Shown: positions 26,986 to 35,949 of the stretch, piece by piece
Position numbering within the stretch: the first letter of the stretch is position 1
How the letters are laid out: the number at the start of each line of letters is the position of its first letter
Assembly (NCBI GenBank): GCA_020433455.1
Contig: JAGRCP010000012.1
Coordinates: forward strand, 10,715-74,714
Direction: 5' to 3'
DNA length: 64,000 bases
DNA from: Caldilineaceae bacterium
GTDB taxonomy: Bacteria > Chloroflexota > Anaerolineae > Caldilineales > Caldilineaceae
Notes under the pieces: generated by a model
What the model was told of the DNA's origin: nothing
The model's input: only the letters and a program-made list of their open reading frames with translations
Database searches by the model: none
Made by a program: the position numbers and the translations under genes

Positions 26986-27768
26986 TTAGGGTTGCTCAGT
27001 TTGGTCTGCCTCTTCTGGGGCCATAAGAACATCCCAATGTGGTGGCGTGGGCGCAATCGGCATGAAGATGTAGTGGTGGCCGGTCATAAAGTCAAAGAAG
27101 CCCGTCGGGCTCCTATACCCATAATCGTTCGGCAGAGTTGGAGTATATCCTTTCCCTGCATTTTGGGCTTGCTGTTTGCAAGCGTCTGGATAATTATTGA
27201 GATACTGTGCGTCGGCAAAATCCCGCACTTCCCAGTGGATGTGAGAGTTATCCCCAAATTGGCCAGGTTGATCAAGTACGAAACCAATTCGTTCGCCACT
27301 GTAAATACTGGATCCAGCCTCTAATTCCACGTCAGCAAGGTGACCATACATAGAATAAAATGTACCCACAGCCAGACTATTATGCTCAATAATGACAACA
27401 TACCCGGGGTAAAAATCTGCGACTGAAATCCACACGACCACTCCATTCTCAATGGCGGTTACCTCAGAACCCGCACCACTTGCTCCATCTAGGCGAAACC
27501 AATCCTCACCGGCGTGATAGAGCTGAGGCCACTTGATGGGCACTTCGTCGGCATCCAGGAAACAAGTATCGTTGTCGGGCAGATCGGGATTCATGACCCC
27601 ATAGACCGTGGTAGGGTATGGACCATAGTCGATATCGTCGCGGTAGCCAAGCGGCGGCTCATAAACAGTCGGTTCCGGGAGTTGGGCATAAGCAGCCCTA
27701 CCATTCGTCATCAGGCAGAGAGCTGTAACAATTGCCATAAGGTAGAATATCCGAATACCATTTGGCAT
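26986..27768 (-). CDS. Secreted M23 (LytM-type) peptidase
   Basis: Exported peptidase-like protein of 260 residues. The N-terminal hydrophobic segment ends in NGRAAYAQLP, a signal peptidase I site. The LytM domain shows YHAGEDWF (first His and Asp ligands), the VTAIENGVVVWI strand, VIIEHNS, and NSHIHWEVRDF with the H-x-H pair, so the zinc site looks intact. It likely cleaves peptidoglycan cross-links or a cell-surface substrate. The C-terminus carries HHYIFMPIAPTPPHW, reminiscent of a sorting tail. It starts 12 bases after the stop of the upstream secreted protein (27781), so the two form an operon. G+C is lower than the surroundings. Confidence 0.85.
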   Translation of the reverse strand: MPNGIRIFYLMAIVTALCLMTNGRAAYAQLPEPTVYEPPLGYRDDIDYGPYPTTVYGVMNPDLPDNDTCFLDADEVPIKWPQLYHAGEDWFRLDGASGAGSEVTAIENGVVVWISVADFYPGYVVIIEHNSLAVGTFYSMYGHLADVELEAGSSIYSGERIGFVLDQPGQFGDNSHIHWEVRDFADAQYLNNYPDACKQQAQNAGKGYTPTLPNDYGYRSPTGFFDFMTGHHYIFMPIAPTPPHWDVLMAPEEADQTEQP

Positions 27769-27780
27769 TGTAGTTCCTCT

Positions 27781-28914
27781 TTACTCGGGGAGCACATTGA
27801 AAGTGTCAATCATCTTATAATACAGATCCAAAGCTTCTGGTCGGGCATACCCATCCGCCAGACCATAAACCATAGCGATCACGCAGATTTTATTTTCGTA
27901 TGGCACAATCACCTGTAAATCGGTGTTGCCGGGATAATAATCAACTTGATAGCCCATTACATTACTAAGCGTAATAGGTTCTATCCTCATATCCGCTGGC
28001 GCTTCTTGATCAAATAGATTTAAATAGTCATGTCGGATCCATTCCTCAGCAGATAACCCTTCATTATTCTCTATTACGTTGATGATCATCCCCTGATACG
28101 AATATCCAACTGTTACCTGAGGTAGTATGAATCCTATATAGAGAGATGAGTAGGGCCCTCTGCGATTCCGTCCACTGGTAATACTAACGGACTCTGGCGG
28201 GTAATCGATTTGAAAACCGGCTTCCTCTTCTACGTGCCGGTACCAGCCGTTAGGCAGCGCAATGGGAGTCGGGGTAATCGTCGGTGTCCCTGACCGTATA
28301 GGGGTTGCGGTGGGCGTGGGCGTGTCTAGTGGGCTTTCCGGCGTAGCCGTCGGTGTGGGCGGCGGGGTCTTGTCGCAACCGGGATCATCCAGCGTTACAT
28401 CGAAGGTGGTGCGGGCGTTGCCGGCCTTGAGCTGCACCGCAACCGAATCGTCGGCATCGAAGCCGGAGACGGTCACGACGAAGTAGTCGCTTGCCCCCTG
28501 GCTGAAGCCGTCGAACTCGGTTTCGTACTTGACGCTCGCAAAGCCGGGGTTGCCCCGATGGTTGGTCCACGCTACATGGTAATCACCCAGCTTACCCGTG
28601 ACGGTTGCGCCGTCTGTCGGCGCGACGGGCGCCCAGTCGCCCAGACCGAAGGCCGCGTAGCTGATGTCCTGCTTGTTGTCGTTGGTGACGCGGTAGGTGA
28701 TGGTCGTCGTGCCGTCGTCGTTGGTCACGTAGCCCCAAACGTCCAACGTGAATCCGTCCGTCGTTTGGGTGAAGCAAGGACCACTCGGCGGCGGCAACGG
28801 AGACTGGAACGCTCCCGTTGCGTTGGGCGATATGCGGAGCATGGCCAGCACGAGGAGCAGGGCCAGACCGGCCAATGCCGGACCGACCAGCTTGCGAGAG
28901 GGAAGGGATTGCAT
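27781..28914 (-). CDS. Secreted two-domain protein with Thr/Pro linker
   Basis: I do not recognise a named family for this 377-residue protein. It begins with a signal peptide or anchor (LVGPALAGLALLLVLAML). Residues about 45-180 form a beta-rich domain (FTLDVWGYVTNDDGTTTITY ... CDKTPPPTP), a Thr/Pro linker spans about 180-220, and the C-terminal domain (GWYRHVEEEAGFQIDYPPES ... MIDTFNVLPE) resembles PsbP/DUF1795-type lipoprotein domains. The base composition changes at the linker: the N-terminal half is G+C-rich, the C-terminal half distinctly poorer, hinting at domain fusion. It is followed by the LytM peptidase gene. Confidence 0.65.
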   Translation of the reverse strand: MQSLPSRKLVGPALAGLALLLVLAMLRISPNATGAFQSPLPPPSGPCFTQTTDGFTLDVWGYVTNDDGTTTITYRVTNDNKQDISYAAFGLGDWAPVAPTDGATVTGKLGDYHVAWTNHRGNPGFASVKYETEFDGFSQGASDYFVVTVSGFDADDSVAVQLKAGNARTTFDVTLDDPGCDKTPPPTPTATPESPLDTPTPTATPIRSGTPTITPTPIALPNGWYRHVEEEAGFQIDYPPESVSITSGRNRRGPYSSLYIGFILPQVTVGYSYQGMIINVIENNEGLSAEEWIRHDYLNLFDQEAPADMRIEPITLSNVMGYQVDYYPGNTDLQVIVPYENKICVIAMVYGLADGYARPEALDLYYKMIDTFNVLPE

Positions 28915-29272
28915 GGTTCTTCTCCTGGGGTCAGAGAATCAGGGACAACGCTCGCATCTTGTCAAGGACGCTCCCATTTTCACGGGTCACGCCTCACGGT
29001 TTATCTTCTGCACCAGTGTAGCATACCCCCCCCCGTGTTTGGCAAGTTTTTTTTCGATTTCGCAGGGCAAATGTAGAGTAAATGACAGGATCAGGGTGTT
29101 TTGTAATAATTCTGTCGCCATGAACAACCCTAATCAGCATTCGATTTTCTCTTTTCGTGACTTGATTTCTTCTCCGACATTGAGAGCCTGACAAAGCCCG
29201 CCCTCCATGAACGAAGGCGGGCTTGTTTGCGTTGCGTAAGCAAGGAATAGGGCTGTCCGTCCCGAGCAATGA
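28915..29272. other. Gene-free stretch with repeats, homopolymers and a terminator
   Basis: Between two minus-strand genes lie a GGGTCACGCCTCACGG fragment of the dispersed repeat family (28984-28999), a run of nine C (29026-29034), a run of eight T (29047-29054) and a terminator hairpin at 29194. The first 200 bases should hold the promoter for the gene at 28914, but I cannot pick one with confidence. Confidence 0.5.
29194..29224 (-). terminator. Terminator hairpin after penicillin-acylase gene
   Basis: AAGCCCGCC (29194-29202) pairs with GGCGGGCTT (29216-29224), loop 13 bases, 48 bases beyond the stop of the minus-strand gene. No long T tract. Confidence 0.55.
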
Positions 29273-31645
29273 TTACGGCTCCAGCGTCAGCACGTCGCCG
29301 GTAACGTTTTCCCGCCCCCACGTCATGGGGATGTACTCCACGTCCCGATGCGGTCGGATGAAGTCGTCGTAGTGGCGGCTGAGGACGTTGCCTGATTGGC
29401 CCGTGGTGTGGATGATGAGGCTATTGTTCCATGCGCCCACGTCCAGGATGGAACGCTGGCTGACCACGTGGTACTGGTTGTAAAGTTCGGTCTGGCGCAC
29501 GGGGCCGATATCCACGGTGTAGGCGTCGCCGCCGTTCTCAATGCTGCGATGGAAGATGGGCTTGAGCAGAGGCACTTCGCTAAAAGGATTGTGGGGATAT
29601 TGGGTCTTGTGGATCGCGCCCCAGGTCCATTTTCTCATGTCATCGCCCATGCGCGCGCTCAGGTCATCCAGCGCGGTATCCAGCGCTTCCAGCGCCGTTT
29701 CTGCACATGATTCGCTGGGCGCGGTCAGTATGTTGTCGCACCAGGCCGCGTATTGTTCGGGCTCGCGCATGACCTCAACTGCCAGAAGCGGATGGGCGCG
29801 CGCCGCCATCTCGTCATAGAGATCGCCGCGCAGATCGTCGGCAAAGAGCGCGCGCCCCAGCGCGATCTGCCAGGCCGAGTAGATGGCGGGCGCGCCGGTA
29901 TCCCGCGTCAGTGCCCCGTCCCAATCCGCCAGGATGGCCATGGCCTGGGCCTGGCGTTCACCGTTGGGCGTCAGCGCCAACAGCGCAGGCAGGATCTCGT
30001 CTACCTGGGCGCTATACTGATCGCCGTGGATAAGGCCCACATCGGCCAGGGAAATGCGCTCGTCGCCCCTGCTCATCGCTTCAATAAGCTGGGTGATACG
30101 CTCGGCCCGGTAGGGCTCCGACCAGTCATTGGAGATGAGGTATGGGTAGCTGTCATCCACTATTTTATTATTGGCCGTGGCCACAAAGCCCGCAGCCGGA
30201 TTGAGGGTACGGGGCAGATCATCAAAGGGGATCCAGCCCGTCCATTCGTACTCGCCGTTCCAGCCGGGCACGGGCAACATGCCGTCATGGTTGGCGCGGA
30301 TGGGAATATGGCCCGGCGCAAAATAGCCGATGTTGCCCCCCTTATCGGCGTAGACAAAGCTTTGACTGGGTGCGACGTAGTCGCGCATGGCCGCCACAAA
30401 TTCATCCCAATTCCGGGCATAGTTCACTCGGGTATAGGCTTCCACAGTGCTATCGCCGGCATCCAGCGCAGTCCAGCGCATGGCCACCGCGGTCGCTGCG
30501 TCTGTTGCATCACTGATGAGGGGACCGTGGCGGGTGCTGCGCGCGGCATAGGGAATGGGCTCTTCCTGGCCGTCTACGTAGATTAACTCTTCCACAATGT
30601 CCATGTCCGCCCACTCGTCGCCCACTCGATACTGGTTGGGATTGGCCGGGTTGATCTCTTCCATGTAGAGGTCCTGCACGTCGGGGTCCACATTGGTCAC
30701 GCCCCAGGCGATGTTTTCATTGTGGCCGCTGGGCAGCAAGGGGAGGCCGGGGAAGGTCATCCCGCTAATGTGGAGCGCGTCGCCGTGCAGTTCGGCCAGA
30801 TACCAAATAGAGGGGATGCGTGCGCTCAGGTGCATATCGTTGGCCAGGATGGGGCGGCCCGTCTCGGTACGTGCACCGCCGATGACCCAGTTGTTGCTGC
30901 CCACGTCAATGCCGCCCAGATCAAATTGCTCTTGCAGCAACGTATCCATCTCCAGCAGGCCGCTGCCGGACCGATCTTGCCAGTCGCTTGCCGCGAGAAT
31001 GGCAATCCCGTCCTCGGGATAGGCGGGCAGAAGTTGAGCGGCGCGTTCCGGACCCAGCGTCTGAGTAAGGGCGGCGCGTAGGATTTCCAAATCCCAATCT
31101 CCGCCCAGGTCCCAGGCCATCATCTTGGCCCAGACCATGGAGTCCATCTCGGTCCACGGCGCGGGCTTCACGCCCAGAATGAGGAATTCGGGCGGCAGGG
31201 TGTGGCCTTCATCCAGCCAGGCATTGACGCCGTCCGCGTACGCGCTGAGAAGCGCCTGGGTGTCAGAACTGAGTGCGGGCCAGGCTGTTTCGGCCGCGCG
31301 ATAGGGGCCCAGCGTACGCAGAAACTTGTCCGTGGAGAGGGTCGCCTCGCCCAGGATCTCGCTCAAGCGGCCCGCGCCGATGCGCCGCTGAAACTCCATC
31401 TGCCACATGCGGTCCTGGGCGTGAACGTAGCCCAGCGCCATCACCGCATCGTGATCCGTGGCCGCAAAAATGTGGGGCACGCCGTATTCGTCACGGATGA
31501 TCTCCACCGGCTGCTCCAGCCTGGCGATTTGAACCGTGCCCGTTGTTTTGGGCAGGCTTGTGCGCAAATAGAAATAGCCGCCGGCCAGACCGATGATAAG
31601 CGCCGCCAGCAGTACGAAGCCTATGCGTCTCACCCATTTCCACAT
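29273..31645 (-). CDS. Penicillin acylase family protein (Ntn hydrolase)
   Basis: A 790-residue N-terminal-nucleophile amidase precursor. A single hydrophobic segment (IGFVLLAALIIGLAGGYFYL) anchors or exports it. VEIIRDEYGVPHIFAATDHDAVMALGYVHAQDRMWQMEF is the conserved alpha-chain start. Autocleavage should occur before the Ser of VGSNNWVIGG (about residue 250), which becomes the nucleophile of the beta chain. NDMHL, LPGHNENIAWGVT-like (LPSGHNENIAWGVTN) and the late HYDDFIRPHRDVEYIPM are also conserved. Natural substrates may be acyl-homoserine lactones, aculeacins or other acylated amines. ATG 31645 is preferred to the TTG at 31651 because AAAGGA lies seven bases before it. Confidence 0.92.
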   Translation of the reverse strand: MWKWVRRIGFVLLAALIIGLAGGYFYLRTSLPKTTGTVQIARLEQPVEIIRDEYGVPHIFAATDHDAVMALGYVHAQDRMWQMEFQRRIGAGRLSEILGEATLSTDKFLRTLGPYRAAETAWPALSSDTQALLSAYADGVNAWLDEGHTLPPEFLILGVKPAPWTEMDSMVWAKMMAWDLGGDWDLEILRAALTQTLGPERAAQLLPAYPEDGIAILAASDWQDRSGSGLLEMDTLLQEQFDLGGIDVGSNNWVIGGARTETGRPILANDMHLSARIPSIWYLAELHGDALHISGMTFPGLPLLPSGHNENIAWGVTNVDPDVQDLYMEEINPANPNQYRVGDEWADMDIVEELIYVDGQEEPIPYAARSTRHGPLISDATDAATAVAMRWTALDAGDSTVEAYTRVNYARNWDEFVAAMRDYVAPSQSFVYADKGGNIGYFAPGHIPIRANHDGMLPVPGWNGEYEWTGWIPFDDLPRTLNPAAGFVATANNKIVDDSYPYLISNDWSEPYRAERITQLIEAMSRGDERISLADVGLIHGDQYSAQVDEILPALLALTPNGERQAQAMAILADWDGALTRDTGAPAIYSAWQIALGRALFADDLRGDLYDEMAARAHPLLAVEVMREPEQYAAWCDNILTAPSESCAETALEALDTALDDLSARMGDDMRKWTWGAIHKTQYPHNPFSEVPLLKPIFHRSIENGGDAYTVDIGPVRQTELYNQYHVVSQRSILDVGAWNNSLIIHTTGQSGNVLSRHYDDFIRPHRDVEYIPMTWGRENVTGDVLTLEP

Positions 31646-31693
31646 AATCAAATCCTTTGGTTCGAGGGGTTATTCCCTAACGTTGCTGTGTGT

Positions 31694-32341
31694 CTAATTT
31701 CTTGCAGGCTGGGCCGGCATGTTCTGTTTGCCTTCTAGATAGGCGGGTCGTATCCCGATGGGGCCCTGCCGCTCCGGGTGACGTCCCTGAATTTCCGAGT
31801 AGAATTCCTGAATACGCGCCATATCCACCTGGGGATCGCCGCAGGGCGTAAAGGGTGGCGCCAGGACGATCTGTCGATGCTCATAATCGAACGCAACCAT
31901 GACGATGGGCGCGTCCGCGCCCACCGCGATGTGATAGAAGCCGCTGCGCCAATATTGGACCTTGCTGCGCGTCCCTTCGGGCGTAATGGCCATGATCATG
32001 TGATCCCGCTCTTTGAACGCGTCGATGATCTGATCCACCACATTATGATTTTTGGTGCGGTTGATGGGGATGCCGCCCAATTTCTTCAACAGCGCGCCGA
32101 TCGGCCCCACGAAGACGGTGTGCTTGGCCGCAAAGTTGGGGAAGGGCAGAGGGATCGCGCGGGAGGCGATAAAGCCGATAAAAAAGTCCAGATTGGACGT
32201 GTGGGGAGCGACAATTATGACATATTTGGACTCGGCGGGGATGTTGCCTAACACCCGCCAGCCCAAAATACGGCGAAAAAAGAAGTACCAAATATGCTGG
32301 CTCCAGGTGCGGGGCTTCTGTTCCGGCAGGGACGACGGCAT
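31694..32341 (-). CDS. 1-acyl-sn-glycerol-3-phosphate acyltransferase-like protein
   Basis: Membrane-associated acyltransferase of 215 residues, probably for phospholipid synthesis. PlsC-type motifs are present: HTSNLD (the H-x4-D catalytic pair), GGIPINRTKN and TPEGTRSK (P-E-G-T-R). It resembles the short PlsC proteins that accept lysophosphatidate or similar lipids. The gene lies 49 bases upstream of the penicillin acylase gene on the same strand, so they may be cotranscribed. Confidence 0.88.
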   Translation of the reverse strand: MPSSLPEQKPRTWSQHIWYFFFRRILGWRVLGNIPAESKYVIIVAPHTSNLDFFIGFIASRAIPLPFPNFAAKHTVFVGPIGALLKKLGGIPINRTKNHNVVDQIIDAFKERDHMIMAITPEGTRSKVQYWRSGFYHIAVGADAPIVMVAFDYEHRQIVLAPPFTPCGDPQVDMARIQEFYSEIQGRHPERQGPIGIRPAYLEGKQNMPAQPARN

Positions 32342-32443
32342 GGAATCGACTTTCTAAGTGAATAGTAAGTGTATTGACATAATATTGGTGCAAAAGAACA
32401 AATACGGTTCGAGCGGATTTCATGCGGTTGACTGACCTCGGAG

Positions 32444-32497
32444 ACGTGAATATTTGATGCGTGATGCGTAAAGGTATGCGCCGTCACGCATTACGTT
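32444..32497 (+). repeat. Best-preserved copy of GCGTGA-type repeat with return arm
   Basis: Starts ACGTGAATATTTGATGCG and continues TGATGCGT (32444-32469). A partly complementary arm CGTCACGCATTACG follows at about 32482-32495, so the transcript could fold back. It separates the FAD/FeS subunit gene from the acyltransferase gene. Confidence 0.7.
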
Positions 32498-32532
32498 TCA
32501 GAAAGCAGATCACAAGAATGCCAAAAGAGCCG

Positions 32533-33996
32533 CTATTTTTGTTTAGATTTTGTCTCGCTTTCCCCGGCCGCAACCACCGCGTCAATGATCTTGCGGTAGC
32601 CGGTGCAGCGGCAGAAGTTGCCCGTGAACGCTTCGGCCGCCTGTTCCCGCGTAGGATGGGGCGCTTCCTCCAGCAGCTTGGCCGCACTCATGACGAAGCC
32701 GGGCGTGCAGTAGCCGCACTGGACGCCGCCGGCATCCACAAACGCGGCCTGCACGGGATGGAGATCGTCGCGTCGGCCCAGCCCCTCAACGGTCGTCACC
32801 CGGCTGCCCTGCGCACGCTCAGCCGGAACCATGCACGCCATGACGGCCATGCCGTCCAAAAAGATCGTACACGCCCCGCATTCGCCCTCGGCGCAGCCTT
32901 CCTTAACGCCCACGAAGCCGGCCGCGCGTAAGCTGTCCAGCAGCGTCTGGTCGCCGATTAGCTTCACCGGCGCCCCGTTGACCAGCGTCATTTCTGCATC
33001 TGACGTTTCATCCTGCATCTCATCCCGCGTTTTTGTCTGCGCTACAGGCCAAACGCCCTCACTCTCGCCCCACAGCATGATGGGCCGATGGGCAGAGGGC
33101 TCCTCTCCGTCCGTCATCTGTCCATCCGCCATTTGGATGCGGCGCAGCGCGCGGCGCACCAGCGTCTCCACCATGCCTCGTCGATAGTCGGCACTGCCGC
33201 GGATGTCGTCAATGGGCGCGGCGGCAGCCAAGCTTAACCGTGCGGCTTCATCCATGACCGTCTCGGTGAGCATTTTGCCGCGCAGATACGCTTCGGCGGC
33301 ATCCGCACGCACGATAACCGGCGCAACCGCGCCCAGCGCAATGCGCGCGTCGGTAATGACGCCGTCGTTATCCTGCGTCAGAATTGCGGCCACGCTTACC
33401 ACGCTGATGGCCTGGGCGCGACGCAGGCCCAGCTTGATAAAGACGGAGCGGGCGTTGGTCGGCGTTTTGGGGATGGAAATGCGGGTCAGAATTTCATCAT
33501 CGGCCAAATCGACCCGACGGAAATCGGTGATGAAATCGGCCAGGGGGAGCGTTCGTTCGCCCCGGGCTGCGCTCGCGACGGTCACCGTTGCGTCTAATGC
33601 CATGAGGGGCGCAATCGCGTCGTTGGCCGGGCTGGCTGTGATGAGGTTGCCTGCGATGGTGGCCCGGTTGCGAATCTGGGGCGCGCCTACTTCCCGGCAA
33701 GCCTGGGCCAGGGGCAGGGCATAGCGCTGCACCGCCTGGCTGGCTACGCACTGGTTGTGGGTCACCAGGGGCCCGAGATGGAGATGGGTCGCGTCTTCGT
33801 CAATTGCCGCCAGACCCGGCGTCCGGGTCAGATCAATGAGGCCGGGCGCGCCGCCGTCGGGCGCGCGCCGCCCCGCGTGATGCAGTTCAATCAGCAGGTC
33901 CGTTCCTCCGGCGATGATGCGGGCGCGCGGGCCATGCAGGGCCTTGTAGGCAAGGGCCTCATCCAGCGTAACGGGAGATTCGTAAAAACGGTACAT
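32533..33996 (-). CDS. Fused FAD-binding and [2Fe-2S] subunits of a xanthine dehydrogenase/CO dehydrogenase-type enzyme
   Basis: A 487-residue fusion of the medium and small subunits of a molybdenum hydroxylase. The N-terminal half is a CoxM/XdhB FAD domain: ARIIAGGTDLLIELHH, GAPQIRNRATIAGNLITASPANDAIAPLMALDA, then the CO-dehydrogenase C-terminal flavoprotein domain (DIRGSADYRRGMVETLVRRAL). After a linker of about 60 residues comes the ferredoxin-like half with CAEGECGACTIFLDG and C at AVMAC for the plant-type cluster, and QCGYCTPGF plus FCRCTGYRKI for the second cluster. Electrons would pass from a molybdopterin subunit to FAD. No such large subunit is encoded on either side, so the partner is elsewhere or lost. 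Confidence 0.93.
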   Translation of the reverse strand: MYRFYESPVTLDEALAYKALHGPRARIIAGGTDLLIELHHAGRRAPDGGAPGLIDLTRTPGLAAIDEDATHLHLGPLVTHNQCVASQAVQRYALPLAQACREVGAPQIRNRATIAGNLITASPANDAIAPLMALDATVTVASAARGERTLPLADFITDFRRVDLADDEILTRISIPKTPTNARSVFIKLGLRRAQAISVVSVAAILTQDNDGVITDARIALGAVAPVIVRADAAEAYLRGKMLTETVMDEAARLSLAAAAPIDDIRGSADYRRGMVETLVRRALRRIQMADGQMTDGEEPSAHRPIMLWGESEGVWPVAQTKTRDEMQDETSDAEMTLVNGAPVKLIGDQTLLDSLRAAGFVGVKEGCAEGECGACTIFLDGMAVMACMVPAERAQGSRVTTVEGLGRRDDLHPVQAAFVDAGGVQCGYCTPGFVMSAAKLLEEAPHPTREQAAEAFTGNFCRCTGYRKIIDAVVAAGESETKSKQK

Positions 33997-34027
33997 GAGT
34001 CAGTCCCATGGTGGTTAGGAAAGAGAT

Positions 34028-34082
34028 GCGTAATGAGTAACGAGTAATGAGCATCAACACGCTTACTCGTTACTCATTACGC
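34028..34082. repeat. 20-bp perfect heptad hairpin carrying a stop codon
   Basis: GCGTAATGAGTAACGAGTAA (34028-34047) is perfectly repeated in inverse at 34063-34082, loop 15 bases. Each arm is built of 7-base units (AATGAGT, AACGAGT). The right arm contains the TAA stop of the minus-strand gene at 34070. It may act as a terminator, but there is no T tract. Confidence 0.85.
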
Positions 34083-34363
34083 AGTACGATTGAATAAACG
34101 CCTGCGCCTGTCGCGACGCCTAGGAACAGGCTCAGCCAGCTTTGTCCCGCGCTCAGGCCCATGAGGCGCGCCAGGGTAAAATGGCCGAAGAGCGCGCCGC
34201 CGCCCGCGGCCACAACTTCCGGCGGCACGGGCGCTGCCGCGCCGGGCGTATTAAAAGCCGCTTCCTGCATAAGGCTGATCTGTTCTTCTGTGCGCGCCCG
34301 CCCCCATAAAAAGTAGCAGGAAAACTGCGCCGCGGACAGGAATGCATGGAGCCAGAAGCGCAT
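34070..34363 (-). CDS. Small membrane protein of unknown function
   Basis: A 97-residue protein with two hydrophobic segments (FWLHAFLSAAQFSCYFLWG at the N-terminus and LSLFLGVATGAGVYSIVL at the C-terminus) around a Pro/Ala/Gly-rich middle. No family recognised. ATG 34363 has GGAG seven bases upstream. It lies alone between the MscS channel and the FAD/FeS genes on the minus strand. Confidence 0.6.
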   Translation of the reverse strand: MRFWLHAFLSAAQFSCYFLWGRARTEEQISLMQEAAFNTPGAAAPVPPEVVAAGGGALFGHFTLARLMGLSAGQSWLSLFLGVATGAGVYSIVLRNE

Positions 34364-34449
34364 AAGCAACTCCTTTGTCGGTCAAACATTTGTCGAGCTT
34401 CGGTCACGTTTCGCCAAAGCAAGGGGAAAACCATTCGTTTCCATTATTG

Positions 34450-35880
34450 TTAATGCGACGGGGCCTCATCCTTGAGCAGGTTTGGCCCTTCTTCCGGCGA
34501 GCGGGCCCGTTCCGCCTGCTCGCGCAATTCCCCTGCATCGCTGCTGAGGTCGCCTTCGCCGTCAACCGCTAGCGGCTCATTGCCGGGCGATGGCGTCTCT
34601 TTGCGCGGCTTAGGCTGCTGCACGGGGAGCGTGGGCAATTGGACGGCTGCGTTCGGCTGATCCGCACCCGTGATTTCCAGCGGCACGCCCCGGGGGAAGA
34701 TGATCTCGCGCTGTTCGTCAGGCATGGAAACGCCTTCATCTTCCAGCAGGCGTTTGGTCTGGCGGATAAGGGACGACCGCACCTTGAGCGGATCATAGCG
34801 GTTGGCATCGCACCAAAAATAGACGTGCAGCCGAATCGACGACGGCCCCAATTCTTCTACGAGCGCCAATGGTTTGGGATCGGCCAGCACCATGGGATGG
34901 TTGGCCAGAAGATTGGCGATGATTTCCTGCACTCGGGGGATTTCCTCCTCATAGCCGATGCCTACCGTATAGTCGAAGCGGCGATTGGGATTGGCCGTAT
35001 AGTTCAGAATGATGCTTTTGAAAATCGTCGCGTTGGGAATCTGGATATGGTTACCGTTGGTCGTCATGAGGATCGTGCTACGGGTGTTCATCTCCTGAAC
35101 GATGCCCTCATATTTGTCCACGGCGATATAATCGTTGATTTGAAAGGGACGGCGCATGCTCAGGATCATACTGGATAGGAAGTTCTCGGCAATGTCCCGA
35201 AAACCAAACCCGATTACGATGCCGAACAACCCCGTGCCGCCCAAAACAGTAACGGCCAGCCGGGTCAATCCCGCAACCTGAAGCACCAGATAGAGGCCGA
35301 GAAGAAAAATCAACACGGCGATGCTGCGGGAAACCACCGCGGCCAGCAAAGGCGAGTCCAGCCGATGCTCCAGGCTACGACCCCCCAGGTTTGCCGTCAA
35401 CTCCGCCAGTTTCCAGGAAAGGTAGAGGGTGATAGCGGCAAAGATAATGATGGGCGTCGCCTGGATCAGGCTGCGCCAGATGGAACGCAGCTCTTTGATA
35501 GCAGGCGAAAAGTCGAAGATGGAGGGCGGGATCACCTGGATGCGGTTGACCACCGCGACGACGTCTTGGGTGTTACGCGCCAGATTTCCCGCCCAATCCC
35601 GATACTCGCTATCCTTGGTTTGCCCGTCCAGAAAAACGACGCCGTCCTGCACCTCAACCTGCGGATCGATGAACCACGATGTGGCCGTCAGGATGCGGGT
35701 GAGGCGCTGATCGATCTGATAATCCTGGGCCGTCGGCTCTACGTCTACCTGCTGGGGCGCTTCCGCAGGCGTCTCCTCGGGCAGGGCAGGATCAGATGCG
35801 GGCGTTGCTTCCTGGGCCAGACCTACAGCCGGCAGCGCCCACATCATCATAAACAGCAAGCCGACAACAAATCTTCTCAC
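34450..35880 (-). CDS. Mechanosensitive ion channel (MscS family) with N-terminal BON domain
   Basis: A 476-residue membrane channel. A signal peptide (VVGLLFMMMWALPAVGLAQEA) precedes a BON domain (about residues 52-116: QIDQRLTRILTATSWFIDPQVEV, VVFLDGQTKDSE, AVVNRIQVI), which usually binds lipid or the cell envelope. Then come transmembrane segments near 140-160 and 180-205, and the MscS pore helix and beta domain: TGLFGIVIGFGFRDIAENFLSSMI, RPFQINDYIAV, GIVQEMNTRSTILMTTNG and IPNATIFKSIILNYT. The Pro/Glu-rich C-terminal tail is disordered. It releases osmolytes at low osmolarity. The start is GTG, with GGAAAA upstream. Confidence 0.92.
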   Translation of the reverse strand: MRRFVVGLLFMMMWALPAVGLAQEATPASDPALPEETPAEAPQQVDVEPTAQDYQIDQRLTRILTATSWFIDPQVEVQDGVVFLDGQTKDSEYRDWAGNLARNTQDVVAVVNRIQVIPPSIFDFSPAIKELRSIWRSLIQATPIIIFAAITLYLSWKLAELTANLGGRSLEHRLDSPLLAAVVSRSIAVLIFLLGLYLVLQVAGLTRLAVTVLGGTGLFGIVIGFGFRDIAENFLSSMILSMRRPFQINDYIAVDKYEGIVQEMNTRSTILMTTNGNHIQIPNATIFKSIILNYTANPNRRFDYTVGIGYEEEIPRVQEIIANLLANHPMVLADPKPLALVEELGPSSIRLHVYFWCDANRYDPLKVRSSLIRQTKRLLEDEGVSMPDEQREIIFPRGVPLEITGADQPNAAVQLPTLPVQQPKPRKETPSPGNEPLAVDGEGDLSSDAGELREQAERARSPEEGPNLLKDEAPSH

Positions 35881-35949
35881 GGCGTTTTCCGGTTGATCCG
35901 CTCAAACTGATAAAACAATAAGGCGCGTTGTCCGCGTGGTATCCCCGGC

